Shown piece by piece: positions 27,311 to 41,738 of a stretch of 64,000 nucleotides of DNA. The position numbers were made by a program, and so were the translations under genes. Source of the stretch: Unio delphinus (lineage: Eukaryota; Mollusca; Bivalvia; Unionida; Unionidae); assembly GCA_029339505.1 (NCBI GenBank), contig JAQISU010000109.1, positions 62,001-126,000 on the forward strand, written 5' to 3'. The number at the start of each line of letters is the position of its first letter. The stretch's first letter is position 1. The notes under the pieces are model-generated. The model worked only from the letters and a program-made list of their open reading frames with translations, searched no databases and was not told the origin of the DNA.

Positions 27311-30300
27311 ATCGGGTTGGATATCCGGATTCACAAAATAACATTTGTGATGATGATAAAAATACAATGTTTATAGAAAATGACTTAAATGAGCAATGAA
27401 TTTTAAATACGTGCATGTATAGATAATCAAATTATTGTATGAGTTATCATCAGAAGGTTCAAATCTAATAACGAAAAATACAAATAAATTTAATTACAAA
27501 ATACAAAGACAGGGATGAATCATGATTCACAGAAGTTTCAAATTAAAATATGGATATAGTTTACTCAGCTAGTGAAGTTATGCGAACAAAAAGGGACTTA
27601 CCTTTTCAGTCCCAAAAGATAGAATGGGTTTTACAAACTCTAAACTTAACCCACGGCTACACGATTGTATGTAAGGAGATACCCTCCGTCATCAGCAACA
27701 CTTTATTTCAGCTCCATGAGTGATACAGTTTAGATTCACATCTGCTACAGTTAATTCCTGTAGCTGGCTTTCCCCTAATATAACTGATGTATTTACCTAT
27801 TGGAGCATTTATGTGGAAGTATGAGCATTTCCATTCTGATGTCCTTTGCTGCGCATTTTTCCGTATTTGATCAAAGTATATGCATTGTGTTCCAATACTA
27901 GTTTATTGGATTGAAAATTATCGCTGTTATAGTTCATGCCGAAATTTCTGTGTGAAGGTATGAATTGTATGATGGGGCGGGGTTCGGAGTGTGTAGAAAG
28001 TAATTGGTGAATATTCTTTTAAGTTTTGAATAGCATCTTCTAACATTTATTTCCTGATAAGTGTTGGTATGAAACCTTTAACTTCAAAGTGACGTAGCAT
28101 TGTTTCTCTACCGATGGACTTGTCTCTAGCAGGCTCCCTATCGACTCAATATGTGTATAAATTCCATCCAGATAATTTATGATTTCTTGCTCATCAAAGT
28201 CGCAGCTATGCTAGTATTTTTAAGCTGCTAGCATACAATAGTTTTGGTTTTATCGTTTCTGAATTTGTTTCAAACGCCCATGATAGACCTGCGCATCCGT
28301 ACACATTCCGTCTGTGCATAAATCGAATCTATTGTGAATCACTCAAACAATAACTTGGAAATATCTGTGATATATCATTGTTTGCTACATGACTGATGTG
28401 CCTCCTTACGTTTTTTACACTTTTCCTTCAGCAATTATTTAATGTAATGGTCGTACTACGTAATCGACGGTGATCTCTCAAAGAATTGATGAAAATTATT
28501 CACTTTTTCTTTGAAAGATCAAAATGAGAACAATATACGAACAGTTGATACTATTTACGCACTGTACATTAATCTCACGGTTACTCTTATTAACTCTTAA
28601 GTCGTGATTTACTTCAGGTTATGTCATTGTCGCTGCTAAAGGCACTTAATTGGCTAATATCTTCGTGGATAAAAGGTGAAGCGAACTGACAGCCCTTCAC
28701 CTGCAAATGGGGCTCGGTATTTTTTTGCAATGGAACAGGTTGCTGACAGAAAACATTGTGCAGCATATAATTGATAATTTCCCGTTTTCTCTGTTCTCTT
28801 TTGTTCCTTTTCTTTTTTCAGGTTATTTTGCAGATGTAAAAATCCATACATGTTGAATAAAGACAACCCGACAATTTGAATTATAATGGTTAAAGTTTTC
28901 CATGATGTGCACAGCTGATACAAAGAATGGCCTTCAGGCATAATTTATTTTGTAAATGATCAGGTAGATATTTACAATTCGAAAAGCACACAACTAAGAT
29001 CATTAATTGCTATTAGGTACATATTTCCAAAGACCATATTTTCCTATGTCCCGCAAATAGTTTTTCTTTTACTGTTTCGCAATTACTGTCGATTTCTGAG
29101 AGAGCGAAGGATATGAATAAAATTTCGAAGTGATTATATCGCTGTGATTGTATATAAAATAAATTATCTAGATTTAGGACGCAAACTATTACATACGTTA
29201 TAAGCTGGAACATTCACCTTAATCACATGGAGATAGCTTTCGCTATAACTCAAGGTGAATTTCATTCAGCCGCTGAATGAGGAAATGTATATAATTTTTA
29301 TTTTACTTATCGTAACCGATCTGTTCGATTTATTTCTGATCGACGAATGAATCTAAGCACATACAATATATAAATATGGTATTTTGAGAAACATAACGCG
29401 AGCAAATTGCAAAATATTACATCTAATACGCATTTTATTCATGTTTATCACTTATACTTTCTAGTCATCTTTGTAGAATTGGGTTCATTTGATCCTACAC
29501 CTGTTTGTTTTACCACTAATTGGAAATCTATAATGGCTGATTAAACTGTATACTTTTTGCGAAACCCATCAAGGACGATAACCCAAACCGTAAGAAGTAT
29601 CCTATACGTTAAGTCTTTTTATAGAAAGTTGGTATAATTTAGAAAATCGAAATCAATCAATAATTGTCATGAAAATAGTATAAAACTGCATACAACAGCA
29701 ATTAAATAAGGACATGTTTGTATCACCTCACACTCCTGAAAGAAAAACACAAAATAGCAGTAATATTTGCGTACTAAAAACATATTTGTATTTTGTATTT
29801 GTACTTTGTATGTATTTTAAAACAATCATCCATCTGAATTTCATCCTAAGTTCTTCGAATCTAATTTGCACTGAAATTTACATTAAAACATTTTAAATAT
29901 GTACAGATAAATTTGTAATAATAACCTTGGTGAAAGAAAACGTTACACGTTCTGCATGCTTTGTCATGGTGTTTGATTTTCGATGGAAATGTTACGTCAC
30001 TGAAGGTTTCCTAACAGTTTTTTCCTTTTCATGCGGTAAACTTTACCCATGCAGTGTTATTGTGCAAACATCATTGCCCGGTAAGAATCGGTTTTTTTTT
30101 TTAAAATCTCTTTGAACGTAAATTAACTTAAGGTCAGTGCGAGAGGATCATATTTCCGTATGTTTGAAAGCAATCAATAACGCTTAAACATGAGCTTTTC
30201 GTTTAATTGTTGTCATACAAGACAGAACTATCAGTGCTTTGCAATATTTCTTGTCGAATTGAAAGGCCCCTAAAGTGTTATATCATAGGTCTTCCTGCTC

Positions 30301-30589
30301 ATTCAAACGCTGTCCTATTAAATTTTGCGTGCACCGCAAAGCACCTGATATGTGTGTTTAGGAATATAATTGGTTGTGACCGTGGGCCAATGTAAAGAAA
30401 CTGTCAGACATTTTGTTATTGCACAGACAGTGGCCTATCAATTCAGATATTAATTCAAATAACACAGTAATCAGGTGCTATATTACACATTTCTGTCACC
30501 AAATAATGCAAGAAAATAATTTCGTTTTCCATAAAAAGATGACCATGTATATTTGATTTTGCCGACGTGTTCATCGTTATATTGAGTAG
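27311..30589. other. Long stretch without recognised gene
   Basis: Only scattered short ORFs, including 28654-28941 on the minus strand and 29714-30115 and 30207-30395 on the plus strand, none with a recognisable motif or splice context. The first few hundred bases could be eroded Gypsy sequence downstream of RNase H. Confidence 0.4.
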
Positions 30590-30785
30590 CTTGTTTTATT
30601 ACCTTGACATGATGTGGCTATATAAGTACATCTCGCTGTAGGTCGCTCGTAGCGTGATGCCCATGTTTCTCGACATGCACGGGTACTTTACCCTTGGGTC
30701 TTGAACGTCGTGAATTTTTTATATAGAATAAATAGTAAGCTTTTACTACAAGCGGTACATTATCGCTTGGATCTCTTCACGGAGT
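30590..30785 (+). other. Possible LTR- or promoter-like remnant
   Basis: A TATA-like GGCTATATAAGTACATC near 30616 is followed by an AATAAA near 30727 and a GC-richer stretch to 30790, the order seen in retroelement LTRs. No partner LTR, TG..CA ends or primer-binding site were found, so this is only a suggestion. Confidence 0.2.
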
Positions 30786-31770
30786 GTCGGTTTGGAAGGT
30801 ATACAAATTCCTAACATTAAGAAGGAATTTAAAACCTTAATCCATGCGAATGATTGTACGAAATGTTTACGTGGCGAATACTCACTACATCACTTGCAAA
30901 AGGAATATGATAACTTTGGTAGGGCCTCAGGTGTGAGTTTATTTGTTTGCGTGATTATGATGTTCAACATAGCTTTGACAATTTTTCAGTCATATTGCTA
31001 CGATGTCTGCACTGAGACAGTTTATAGTGATGTTTATCGCTGGAGCATTATGCCACGAACATGTAGCATGATGTCCCACCCAGTCACATTATCCTGACAG
31101 AAGACCAACCAGCCCTAACACTAATCTCTTAATGCTGCGCGCCACGCTCGGCAGCTGTTTGTACCATTTTGTAAGTCTTTGGTATGACTCTGCCGGGTAT
31201 CGAACCCACGACCTTACGCTTCCGCAGCATACGCACTAACCACTAGGCCACCGGAGAGGTTTAAATGTGTGAGTAATGTCCTACCTAAATATAGAGATTG
31301 TAAAGAAATATGGGAAATAGACCAAGATTACAAAGTCTACTATAAACTTAATGAACAACTATTGAAAAATTTACAAACAACTGTATAAATTAAAAACAAA
31401 ACATCACTGAATTGGAAACACTGGAGGAAATGGGAGAAATTCAAATCAGCCTCCCAACAGTCAATGATGTTTTCTCTACTTACATAATGTTTGGATGACC
31501 GGAGAGGAAGCTTTTAATAAGCATATTATTCATCTTATCCTTCCGTATCATTTGTGTGGAAACAGTGTCGACTAAAAAAAAACATCATCTTGAACTGTAT
31601 TAAAAGAGCATTAGGAAGAGACAAACAAATAGAACAATAACTCATATAAAGGTTGGGGTACAAGATAGCAACATCATCGGTACAAATGAAATCTGTGAGA
31701 AAAACAAATATAATGAACTAAACGATTTCGTTATAAGTATTATAAAATCTACGAAAGGATATACGTTTTA
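30786..31770 (+). pseudogene. LINE (non-LTR) ORF2 remnant: RT fragment and C-terminus
   Basis: 30792-30935 reads GIQIPNIKKEFKTLIHANDC then YSLHHLQKEYDNFGRASG, the LINE RT palm; the usual YADD (or F/YxDD) is HAND here. A SINE follows. From about 31262 the reading continues at the LINE C-terminus: VLPKYRDCKEIWEI, VYYKLNEQLLKNLQTTV, LNWKHWRKWEKF, then a decayed HLCGNSVD..KKHHLELY. In the family this is a CxLCG...HHLLxC zinc-knuckle; both outer Cys are Tyr here. It is followed by IKRALGRDKQIEQ. Roughly 300 codons between the two parts are missing. Stops and frameshifts are frequent. The arrangement resembles L1/Tx1-type LINEs; the exact clade is uncertain. Confidence 0.82.
30936..31258 (-). mobile_element. 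tRNA-derived SINE, family 2, inside the LINE remnant
   Basis: In reverse complement: CCGGTGGCCTAGTGGTTAGT (A box), GTGGGTTCGATACCCGGC (B box), then a conserved body with GCATTAAGAGATTAGTG and AATGTGACTGGGTGGGACA and the tail ATATGACTGAAAAATTG. GTGTGAGT occurs on both sides (30933 and 31269 regions), a possible target-site duplication. Confidence 0.88.
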
Positions 31771-33741
31771 ACCAAAAGAACACTGAATGCACAGAGTTCC
31801 AAATAGAAATGGCTGCTACATACACATTTATCTAAACACAGCATGAAGTGGATGATTGGGATGGGTGGCAAATGGTCGGGTAAATCGGTCCATTAGTGAC
31901 TGATACCTACAAAGGGCCTACTCCATTCTCTCACGCCCTCTCAATGTTATTCACTTCATTATTGTATTTAAGTTCTAATAAGTTGAATAAATGAAATCAA
32001 AATAAAACAAATTTCTCTTAACATTGGTATCATTGTGTAAAATCTAATGTCCTTTGTTTTGGATAAATAAAACGTCAATTTTTAATTCTAAAGTTAAATT
32101 CAACTTTAGATTACTTTCAAAATTGAAAAGCTGACCATCTTAGCGTAGTTAAAAGGATTAAATTAACAACATTACTATCTCGCATATTTTTCAACAAGCA
32201 TAACAACATACCTACGAAATAGAAAGGAACAGGGTATTGACCAGACCGAGAAAAAAGCACATGATGGTGTGATACCGATGGTAGGTGGCTAACATGAGGT
32301 AGTAAGAGTCATACCTGATCTCCCAAACGAAAAGCCAATAAACAAGACCATTACAAACACAAAAAGCACCGGTGAAGGGGAGCATTACTAACAACTACGA
32401 GATAGAAAACAATGTACAGAACATGCACGCATACACCTTTTTAACGTTGATAGTTTTTTATTGTTTTTTTTCTTCCTTTTTGTCTAAAACATATATCATT
32501 AGGATCTAGTAGAAAGCCAAAACTGCGATTGTCAAGAGTCCACGTCCTACCAGATTACTAAATTATTTTTCTCATTTGATAGCCCTGCTAAAATAACATA
32601 ACTTGAACAAAGATTTGATCTTCAACGCCTGTCATCACACAAATTCAAATAAACATACAAAACAATACAGCACTATGCATAGAACAAACACTGGACACTA
32701 CCAATATCTGGCATAGATCACTAACTAAAGAAGACTTAATAAACAAGCCTGGGTTAAACTATATTAAGTCAACTTGAACACTAGCATAGGGTGGTACATA
32801 AACCCTAATCTAAATTTCATAAAGTGTTATCAAAATTATATTCAAATTTTGACACATGCACAATATAGTAAATGGTACAACGTGCATATATAAAACCTGT
32901 TTTTTAAAGAACTTTCGGCAATAGGGTGTTGTCTCTATGATGATTCTGTGAGGAGCTGCACTAATAACGGCTTGGAACCACAAAACTACAGCCATAGGAG
33001 CATTCCTTTTCACGTTTAGGACTGAGAGGAGAAAGTCACACGAAGATTGCCGGTTTAATGGATTTATATGTTTGTATAAGCCATTAAGGACAACATTGAT
33101 ATAACTGAATACACTATTAGCATTTGTAGATTGGATATGTATTCATGTTTCATATACATGTATTTAAGTATTTTGATTATCTTGCGTATTTCGTATTACA
33201 GGCTACCAGTTAATCAATTTGTAGCTGAAACTGGTGGAGGGACAGGTGTAGATGAACCAGAGTGAAACTGGTGTGAGGTGTTGTTGAGCCAGACTGAAAC
33301 TGGTAGAGAGTAGACATTTCTTTCTTTTGTGAATGTGTGAAGGGTGTGTGCAAGAGTCAGGTATTCCATAGACTGTTTTATTTATTTATTTTTGTGCCAT
33401 CGCCATATCGTACAATACACAAGTCACGTCATTCACATACATTTTGTTTGTGTTATTCATTTAGCCCAAAGCCCACTGGGTTTCAATTATGTTACAATTT
33501 CTAATCTAAATTTCATTCCATTCGACACCTCTACCCATGTCTGCATAAACCACCTGTGTTTGTATACATGAATCATAATAATTTTTCTGACCAGCAGGCA
33601 AAGATGTATTGATATCAAGCAAACAAAGTAACTACATATGTAAAAAGTAATCAGGATGAAAGAAAAAATCAAATGAAGCACTCCGAAACCCACTCAAATC
33701 TCATAATTTACGTAAACAAGACGTTTTAGAGATTTGTGTAT

Positions 33742-33745
<4 letters not shown>
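31771..33745. other. No gene recognised
   Basis: Short ORFs only. A small inverted repeat CTAAAGTT..AACTTTAG occurs near 32090. Confidence 0.4.

Positions 33746-33828
<83 letters not shown>
33746..33828. repeat. (TA)n microsatellite
   Basis: A pure AT run. Confidence 0.95.
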
Positions 33829-33830
<2 letters not shown>

Positions 33831-33907
33831 TATGTCGCTGGTCGATATAAACCCTTTTAGTATTTAAAACATGTATTAGTGCAACCTATTGTATAGCCTA
33901 AGTGTGC

Positions 33908-34043
<136 letters not shown>

Positions 34044-35081
34044 CTTAGACTGGAACTGTTGACATTCTGAAAGTCTTCTAATATCTGATAATTTACTTAA
34101 CCAAGCGAAGCATTGACTTGGCATAGCATTATGAATATTGCCTGTAGGTCCAATGACCTACCTGACTAAAAGAGAATGCCCGTGTGGCGTCAGTTAGACG
34201 ATAGTTACTCCCTACTCAGAGATGAGATACTTCCAATTTGTTATATTCTTATTTGCGCCCGTTAATGATGTACGTTCTGCCATGACAACTTTGCACCAAT
34301 TAGTGTGTTTCCGGGTCAGAAGCATCAAATTCAGACTAAGCAAATATACCGATTTCTTTACTTTGTAAATTTGCTGGTAAGGCGACAACGTAATCAGAAT
34401 GTGAGATTCCACTTCCGTATTTTAAGTCCATTTAATTAAACTTTATTTCGTTCTTACTGAAAATATTTTTTTTTCGTTCTCAAGAATCTGTTTATCAAAT
34501 ATATTATAAACTGAGATAACCGTAGAACATATACCATTAACAAAATATTTCTGGATATTTTCGTTTATTGTTTCAAGTATTGCCGACAAATTATTTTTTC
34601 TTCTGACAGTCAACGCGGACGGGCTTCCCAGACTGCAAGTTAAAGTAAGTATTATGAAAACAAAGAAGTGAAAACTAAATTTCTATACAATTTATGGAAT
34701 TTGAAACCAATGCAAAGCAAAACGAAATCTATTCCTCATGCTTTTCATCAATCCATATTATCTCACATAGAAGCCTTAGAATTTCGACGATTCAGATGAA
34801 ATGGGTTCATACGGAAGTAGCCGGAGACAAACAAGTCAAGTGTCACATCAAATGTTAGAAACGGTTTCAGTGGGTAATGAAAAGATGAGTTGCCACTAGA
34901 TATTCTAATAGTTATATGCCTAATAAAAACATTATTTCGAGTATAATCTGAAAATATAATATTTATGATACAAACATTCAACATTATACAAGCAAGAAAA
35001 CAATCAACCTAGCGGCAATATTATTATTAAAATCATGACTTATTTATCAGTCATGACTAGCCACGTCCATTGATTAATCAG

Positions 35082-35082
<1 letters not shown>
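34044..35082. other. No gene recognised
   Basis: It contains a small perfect hairpin GTAGGTCCAATGACCTAC near 34144. The ORFs are short and unremarkable. Confidence 0.35.

Positions 35083-35147
<65 letters not shown>
35083..35147. repeat. (GA)n microsatellite
   Basis: A pure GA run of about 65 bp. Confidence 0.95.
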
Positions 35148-35149
<2 letters not shown>

Positions 35150-38100
35150 CTAGTTTATGTTTCCTGACAGGCATGCTATTGCTATGAATTCCGTCATCAG
35201 TGTAAAGCCAAACTGTGTGAGGTGAAATGTGTTTGCTCCTAAATATGTCTCACTTTATGTACTCTTTAGAAATAATAGAATGTTTCCTTGGCTTGTGGGA
35301 AACACCAACACGTTTAAGACTAGAATATGGTATGTGACGGGAAGAAACAAACTGGAAGTTTATGTAAAGACAGGCGTGAAAGAACGAAATAAACCATGAA
35401 ATGTATTTTTAAAAGTGAAAACATTGTTGTACTATGAACAACAAAACAAGTAGTAAAAGATCATGTTCTATAAGAGTGGATCAAATCATCCGTCCAGAAA
35501 CTGACAGAGGAGAGGTTCAATTGCCAACGTTTTGAAACATTGTACCTTCGGTATATATTTAGCATGCTGATTACTGAACCAAGCGATCCAAGCAAGATCG
35601 AATTTGCCAAATCATATCGCACAAACATTTTAATTAAATTAATTTATATTTAAACCTGAGGACACAAACTCAAAAGAAATTTTATGAGAACTGTTTCTTT
35701 CAAACCTATCCAATAAATACGTGTTACAGAAGAAAGTAAAATGTTTAAAGCAAATGATTGATGCTGAATTAGTTTCAATAACGGACTTTGCAAAAATCAG
35801 GAATTGTTGCTGACCAATGATTTGTTAGTATAGATATGATGAAATCATGCTTAAATGGTTTTTATCATAACAAATAAAAAAGCTATTTCTTATATGAAGG
35901 ATCTAAATAGTTATGAGAAGACTCATCTTGAGTAAACGTTTATTGCATAATGAATACTCAGATTTTGGACAACACACTATTACGAAGTCTGTATTTTCTA
36001 ATAGTCAAAAACAACTCCTCTGTAAACAATCTTCCAAACTGATAACGTTAACTTTTATACTACTACATTTTGATGAAAGCTGCTTTTTTTAAAAAATGAA
36101 ATCATAACGTATAAGCACAGTCTTGCTCATAATCGAGGCCATAAGTTAATGGCGAAAATACACCGACTAGATCAAAACTATAATTTGAATAGTGGCAGAA
36201 AGTTAATTAGATCCAAAAACACCCCAGTAATATGTCTGATACAAAATTGTGCAATACCTTGATACAAACACAAGATTTAAATTTTTATTAAATAATTAAT
36301 TTTAAAACATTTTTAAACTCCGACTTCAAGAACGGTATAAAGATCAGTAAATTAGATGCAAGATAATTAATTAATAAAATTTATTTGCGCATTATTAATA
36401 AATATATCGATGATATGCTCATAGAGTTAAACTCTAAAAGCATATGTGGTTTCCAGAGTGGTAACACATTCAGCCAATCTCAAACGTGATTAGGTCGTTA
36501 ATAGATGTGGCTTTCGGTCATTATCAAACCCTATCACAGATTTGTATAATTTAAACAGATATTTCAAGTCTCATAAAAAAATATAATAAGTATGAGTTTA
36601 TATGCATTTAGAAAGTAACTCATCCAATGACATCAAAAATAGTTAATCACCTCTGAAGCTCACAATCTGTTTTACTGTCCTTATAATTTATTTTGAAACA
36701 TTGGCCCAGATATATTCGTTCAAATGACATGATTTCTGACAATATTTCATTCCAAGCAAAGGGAAATGTGATATACACATGCAGACTACACATAGACATA
36801 TGCAATAAAAACATGCACACCAACACCGGGGCATACTCTATAAGCATACACAACATTACAGGGATATGCGAACAAACACAAAGAATTATGCTATACATAT
36901 GCACAGCAACAAAAGGATATACGCTGTGCACAGACACATATGTTATACATAAGCACAACGTATGTGAATAAGACGTTCAGAATATAGCAAATGAACACAA
37001 TATAAACAGACACTAAAACGGTCCGTCGCTTCCAAATTGTTTCCGTAAAGATATTCATATAACTTTAAAATCCAATTTAATTCTAAAAATTGCATTTAAG
37101 CATTGTACAACCACAAATGCACATAATCATAATGAAACGAAAACACAATTCAGAATGGAAATTACTACATTATGTATTCAGCCGAAGAAACAGTTTGAAA
37201 TTAGTATGACAGTGCTAATATTAGATTATGCAATACCTGAGATTAGTTTATGGCGGGTAACTTTTAATAAACGTCATTAAGTGAATTAAAATCCTGAAAG
37301 CATCCCTTGGTCTCCTAACTTCATCCTGTGTAAACTTGCATCGGATTAAAGCAAACTAATATTAGGTGAATTAAAATATCAGTATTCCTTTAGTAAACAT
37401 CATGCTGCGATGACAGGAATAAGAATGCCTGGTAATTAAAATTGGTCAAAAGTATAGCTACCCTAGTCATCAAAATAGAGATACATTTTGTCTAAAAAAG
37501 GAAGCTAATTTTTATGATGACAGGAGAGAAAATAGATGGTGGAACTCGACAATTTCTTACTATTCCAACTATTTCCCAGTTTAAAGCAAAAACGTCAATC
37601 AGACAGAACACATTATTTCGAATTGTCTTTGTTACAGCATATCCGTGATAAAGAAAATAATCAGACCTATATTCAAGTGTTTTAAACAAAGATAATTTGG
37701 ATTATTCATTTCTACGGTACTAGGTCATTGATACTGTCAATAGATTCATATTCTCGTGATTTCGTAATGAGAATTTCTTACTGTAAATTATACATGACAA
37801 TTCAGACTACTGGATAGACTTCGTGTATACATTTGAAACGTTTATATTTGTATATAGTCGTCAAAACATCAAAATCATTTTGTTTTAAAAGTGTTTTGTG
37901 GTGTTCATAGAAACAAACTTTCATTTCCATGTCTGGCTCTCCATAATACTATGCAAGATAACATTGCAAAATGTGTCTTAGACATTTTGAGTATTACCAA
38001 AGAGTCTCTAATCTTGATTACATCGGGATTTTTCTATAATTATACCCTAAACATATCATACTTCACGAAAAATGTACAACCAGTATAGTATAACACATAT

Positions 38101-38479
38101 TGTTCTATTCAGTGTGCATGGTTGCAATCAGTTTTATTATGAAAGTAACTCTACATTATTTCTAGAGGATAAAAATGGATTTTATTGTAATGCAGTGTTT
38201 ATGATTTCTATAAATAAACGTTGCATGCTAAAATGAGTTACAAAATGCAGCTCAATATATAACAGATGGACGTTTGCAAGATTAAAGTCTGTGTTTTTCT
38301 TTCTCAAGTGCCCTCTTAATTAGTTTTTTAATACCTTAGTCATCTTTCAATGAATGCTTAGACGTACACTGGGGTCCATTTGCCATTAACAGTGCGTCAT
38401 TCCAAAATTATGCTAATGCAAAACCAATTAATTATTAAACTTTTCCCACATTAGTATACTTACCAACGCGTTGATGGTA
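35148..38479. other. Long stretch without recognised gene
   Basis: Overlapping ORFs on both strands at 36647-36971 come from degenerate ACATATGCA-like repeated text rather than a protein. Nothing else is supported. Confidence 0.4.
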
Positions 38480-40840
38480 AACACAGGTAACATATTCTTT
38501 TCCCAAAGACTCCTTCCAATTGACGTTCAAATTTCAAATGAGATATTGACACACCGGATGTGTGTCGAATTCGAATGTTTGCCAATAGAAAAAAGGTAAT
38601 CATGCAGACGAGTAGCTCACAATTGCACCATTATCAAAAAATCGACCATAAAACCAGAATGGCGTTATTGTATATGCTAATTTATGTCCTTTCTGCACAC
38701 TTAGATTTTAAATGAGATTTGGAGAGTACTACGGCTTGGACTTCCCTATTATGCAAACGTACAATGTAATCAAGTTAATAAGGTACACAGTTTTATTTAA
38801 ATTGCTTCTGTGTCAGAAACGTCGACACACATTGTTGTATTTCACAACACATATATGAAATCAGATTATCGAGCTCAGTATGCATTTAATATAGTCGAAA
38901 CAAATAAGTGTTTGTGTTTCCATCTTTCAATCCCGATACAAAAATACTTTTTTAAATTTGTACCCTTAAATGTCTTCTAAAACAATTGCCAAGTCATACT
39001 CCGTGACAGATTCGTATCAACATTTTATTTTTTAAACTTAGTGTATTTGCTTTACAACTGTGGTCTAAGCCAGAACGAAAACACTTAATTTATATGTAAT
39101 AGCCTGCGCACTTAGCCATCTTTCCCTGCAATATTTATAGAATCTAACTCAGAATAATAATTACTTCCTAAATATTATGCGCTTATCATAGCTTTACTTC
39201 AACATCAATACGGTAACATTTGTACGTATCTTCTAAATTATTCGCTAAGGTTGACAGTGTATCAGTGAAGTTTAATTGCAGTTTATTCACAATATACATC
39301 GTATGCAAAACATGTAAACCTTTATAGTTTTACATTAAAAGTAATCAACAACTGATGCTACAAACTGCATGCCAAATTCGCTTCAGTTTATTTTAGCCTG
39401 AAAGCTTTCTTAAAAGATTTAAATTTTTTGTCGGTCGTGCAGATTATGTTACGCGGGTAGTGATAATTGTTAATTGGTGAAATATTTTTTACTGATTCTC
39501 ATCTTTCCAGACATAAATCAATCAGGTAACATAATCTTTTCCAAAAGAAGTATTCCAATTGACATTCGAATTTCAAAGACATATTGACCTAGAGAGTCTG
39601 TGTCAAACTCGAATGTTTGCCAAAAGATAATAAAGTAATCATGTAGATGAATAGCTCACAATTGCACCATTATCACCAACGCGACGCTAAACATGCCAGA
39701 CATGCCATTATTGTATGCGCTAAATTCTGTCCTTTCTGCACATTTATATTTGAAATGAGATTTGAAGAGCACACCGATTTATCTTCCCTATTATGCAAAA
39801 GTACAATGTAATCAGGTTAGTCAGGTGCAAATTGTGATTTCAATTGCGTCTTTGTCAGAAACGTCGACTCAGATTGTTGTATTTCACAGCAAATATAAGA
39901 AAACACATTAGAGTGCTGAATATAAATGTAATATAGTCGAAACATATAAATATTTGTGTTTGCATCTTAAAACCCCAATGCTAAAATACTTTTCTCAATT
40001 TGTATCCTTAAATGTTTTATAACACTAGTGACAAGTTATACACAGTGTCAGATTCATATCAGAGAGAAATGTCAACTGTTTATGTTTTATACTCAGTGTA
40101 TCTGCTTTACAACTGGATTCTAAGCCAGAACGAGACCACAGTATTTATATGCAATAGTCTGTTAAGTGAGCATTCAAATAATGTAATATTTAAAGAATCA
40201 AATTCAAAACAATTAATACTTCCTAAATAGATTGCGCATATCATACCTTTACTTCAACAGCAATACGGTAACATTTTTAGCTATTTTCTAAGTTATTCAC
40301 TGAAGTTGACATTATATAAGTGAAGATTAATTGGGAGTTTCTTCTCAAAATACATGTCATGCAAATTATGTAAACCTAAAAGTAATCAACAGATTATATT
40401 ACTCGGGTCATGACAATTGTAAAATGGTGCTACATTCTTTACTGTTGATATTCTTTCCAGACAAAATCAAACAAAAATATATTATTTTCCTTGCGAGTAG
40501 TCTACAATGTAATTACAGCTAAATATGGTTGATACTGTGTGATGATGATTATGAAGAGATTCCAAAGTGTCAAATATTTAAGAAAATTTGCTTTCTCCTT
40601 ATCTGCTGCAGCACAGAAGCGTAAATGTACAATTTAGTAAGTTTTCCTTCTGTACAGTGTTCTCCACAGTGCAATGCACCTATGGGGACCCTGGAGAATG
40701 TGCAGTCTTATGTAATGCGATTATAGACAGTTAATTGGTCTAAGACCAGCAACTCACTTGCCAGACTCTCACAAAGCAAGCGAGGCATAGATTGTATGCG
40801 ATGTATTGAAAATATTGCCCACAACAGTTTATAATATAAC
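38480..40840 (+). repeat. Tandem ~0.95-kb repeat units with a conserved tail
   Basis: Two units, about 38480-39430 and 39431-40390, share ordered blocks: TAACATA(A)TCTTTTCC, GACATTCGAATTTCAAA, CTCGAATGTTTGCC, AGCTCACAATTGCACCATTA, TCAGAAACGTCGAC and CCAGAACGAGACCACA. A third, partial unit begins at 40392. It is followed by a 240-bp tail (40600-40840) with GCTGCAGCACAGAAGCGTAA and CTATGGGGACCCTGGAG. The whole series recurs at 62.6-64.0 kb. Confidence 0.8.
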
Positions 40841-41686
40841 TTCTAAGTACTAAATCTCACTGAATTATAATATTAGTGTAAAATGAAAGCGCTCAGCTTA
40901 CTTACACCTTTTAAAATGAGTTGGAACGAAGGATATGCTTCTCCTCCTTTAACAAAAATGGCTGGTAAAAGTAATGAACAATAAATTGCACGCATTCAAA
41001 ATCTTTTCAAAGAACACTTTATCCATTGCTTGAATGAAAATGAGAAACACTGAAACTTTAAATTGATCATAATTCAGTACGTTCAACATGTTCACAAAAT
41101 ATGCCATCTATGTTGTGAAAAATTAAGAATTTTGCAAAAGGTGTTCATGGCATGATCTTCAGGCAATTATACCCAAACAAATAATCAACATGCCAAAGGT
41201 GACATCACTAATAATTATTGGACACAAATCGACGCTTATTGCAGCAACAAAATTTATAACTATTCATTGCAATTGTTCAATACAAAATGATTAGTTGACG
41301 TTATTATAATTTTTCATTTTTAAAGCAAACTATAATTTTGAAAGATTTTAAAAAATCTAAAATATTCAAAAATTTAATTGTGTAAATTAGAACCTAAACA
41401 AAAGGAATTGAAACCACAACATACTGATGATTTTTGTTTCTTCTTATTTTTTAATGTTCGCCAATAAAGTCAATAACATACATTCAGAATACTGTTGATG
41501 ATTAAATTCAATCTTAGTATCCAAGATATAAGAAGAAACGCAATAAATGAAGCACTGCAGTTCATTCCACAAGACTATATCACGTTAAAAGAAGTGAAAC
41601 GCATTCAGAACTTATTTATAACTCGTATGTAATTTCCATGTCACTTCGGCAAACTCTCTCTCTCTTTATTCAAGAATATTTGCTCC

Positions 41687-41738
<52 letters not shown>

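Noticed and set aside
28654..28941. 95-codon minus-strand ORF
   Set aside because: No motif, no splice context, and composition similar to the AT-rich surroundings.
36647..36971. Overlapping ~100-codon ORFs on both strands
   Set aside because: Both arise from degenerate ACATATGCA-like text free of stops; overlap on opposite strands and odd composition argue against a gene.
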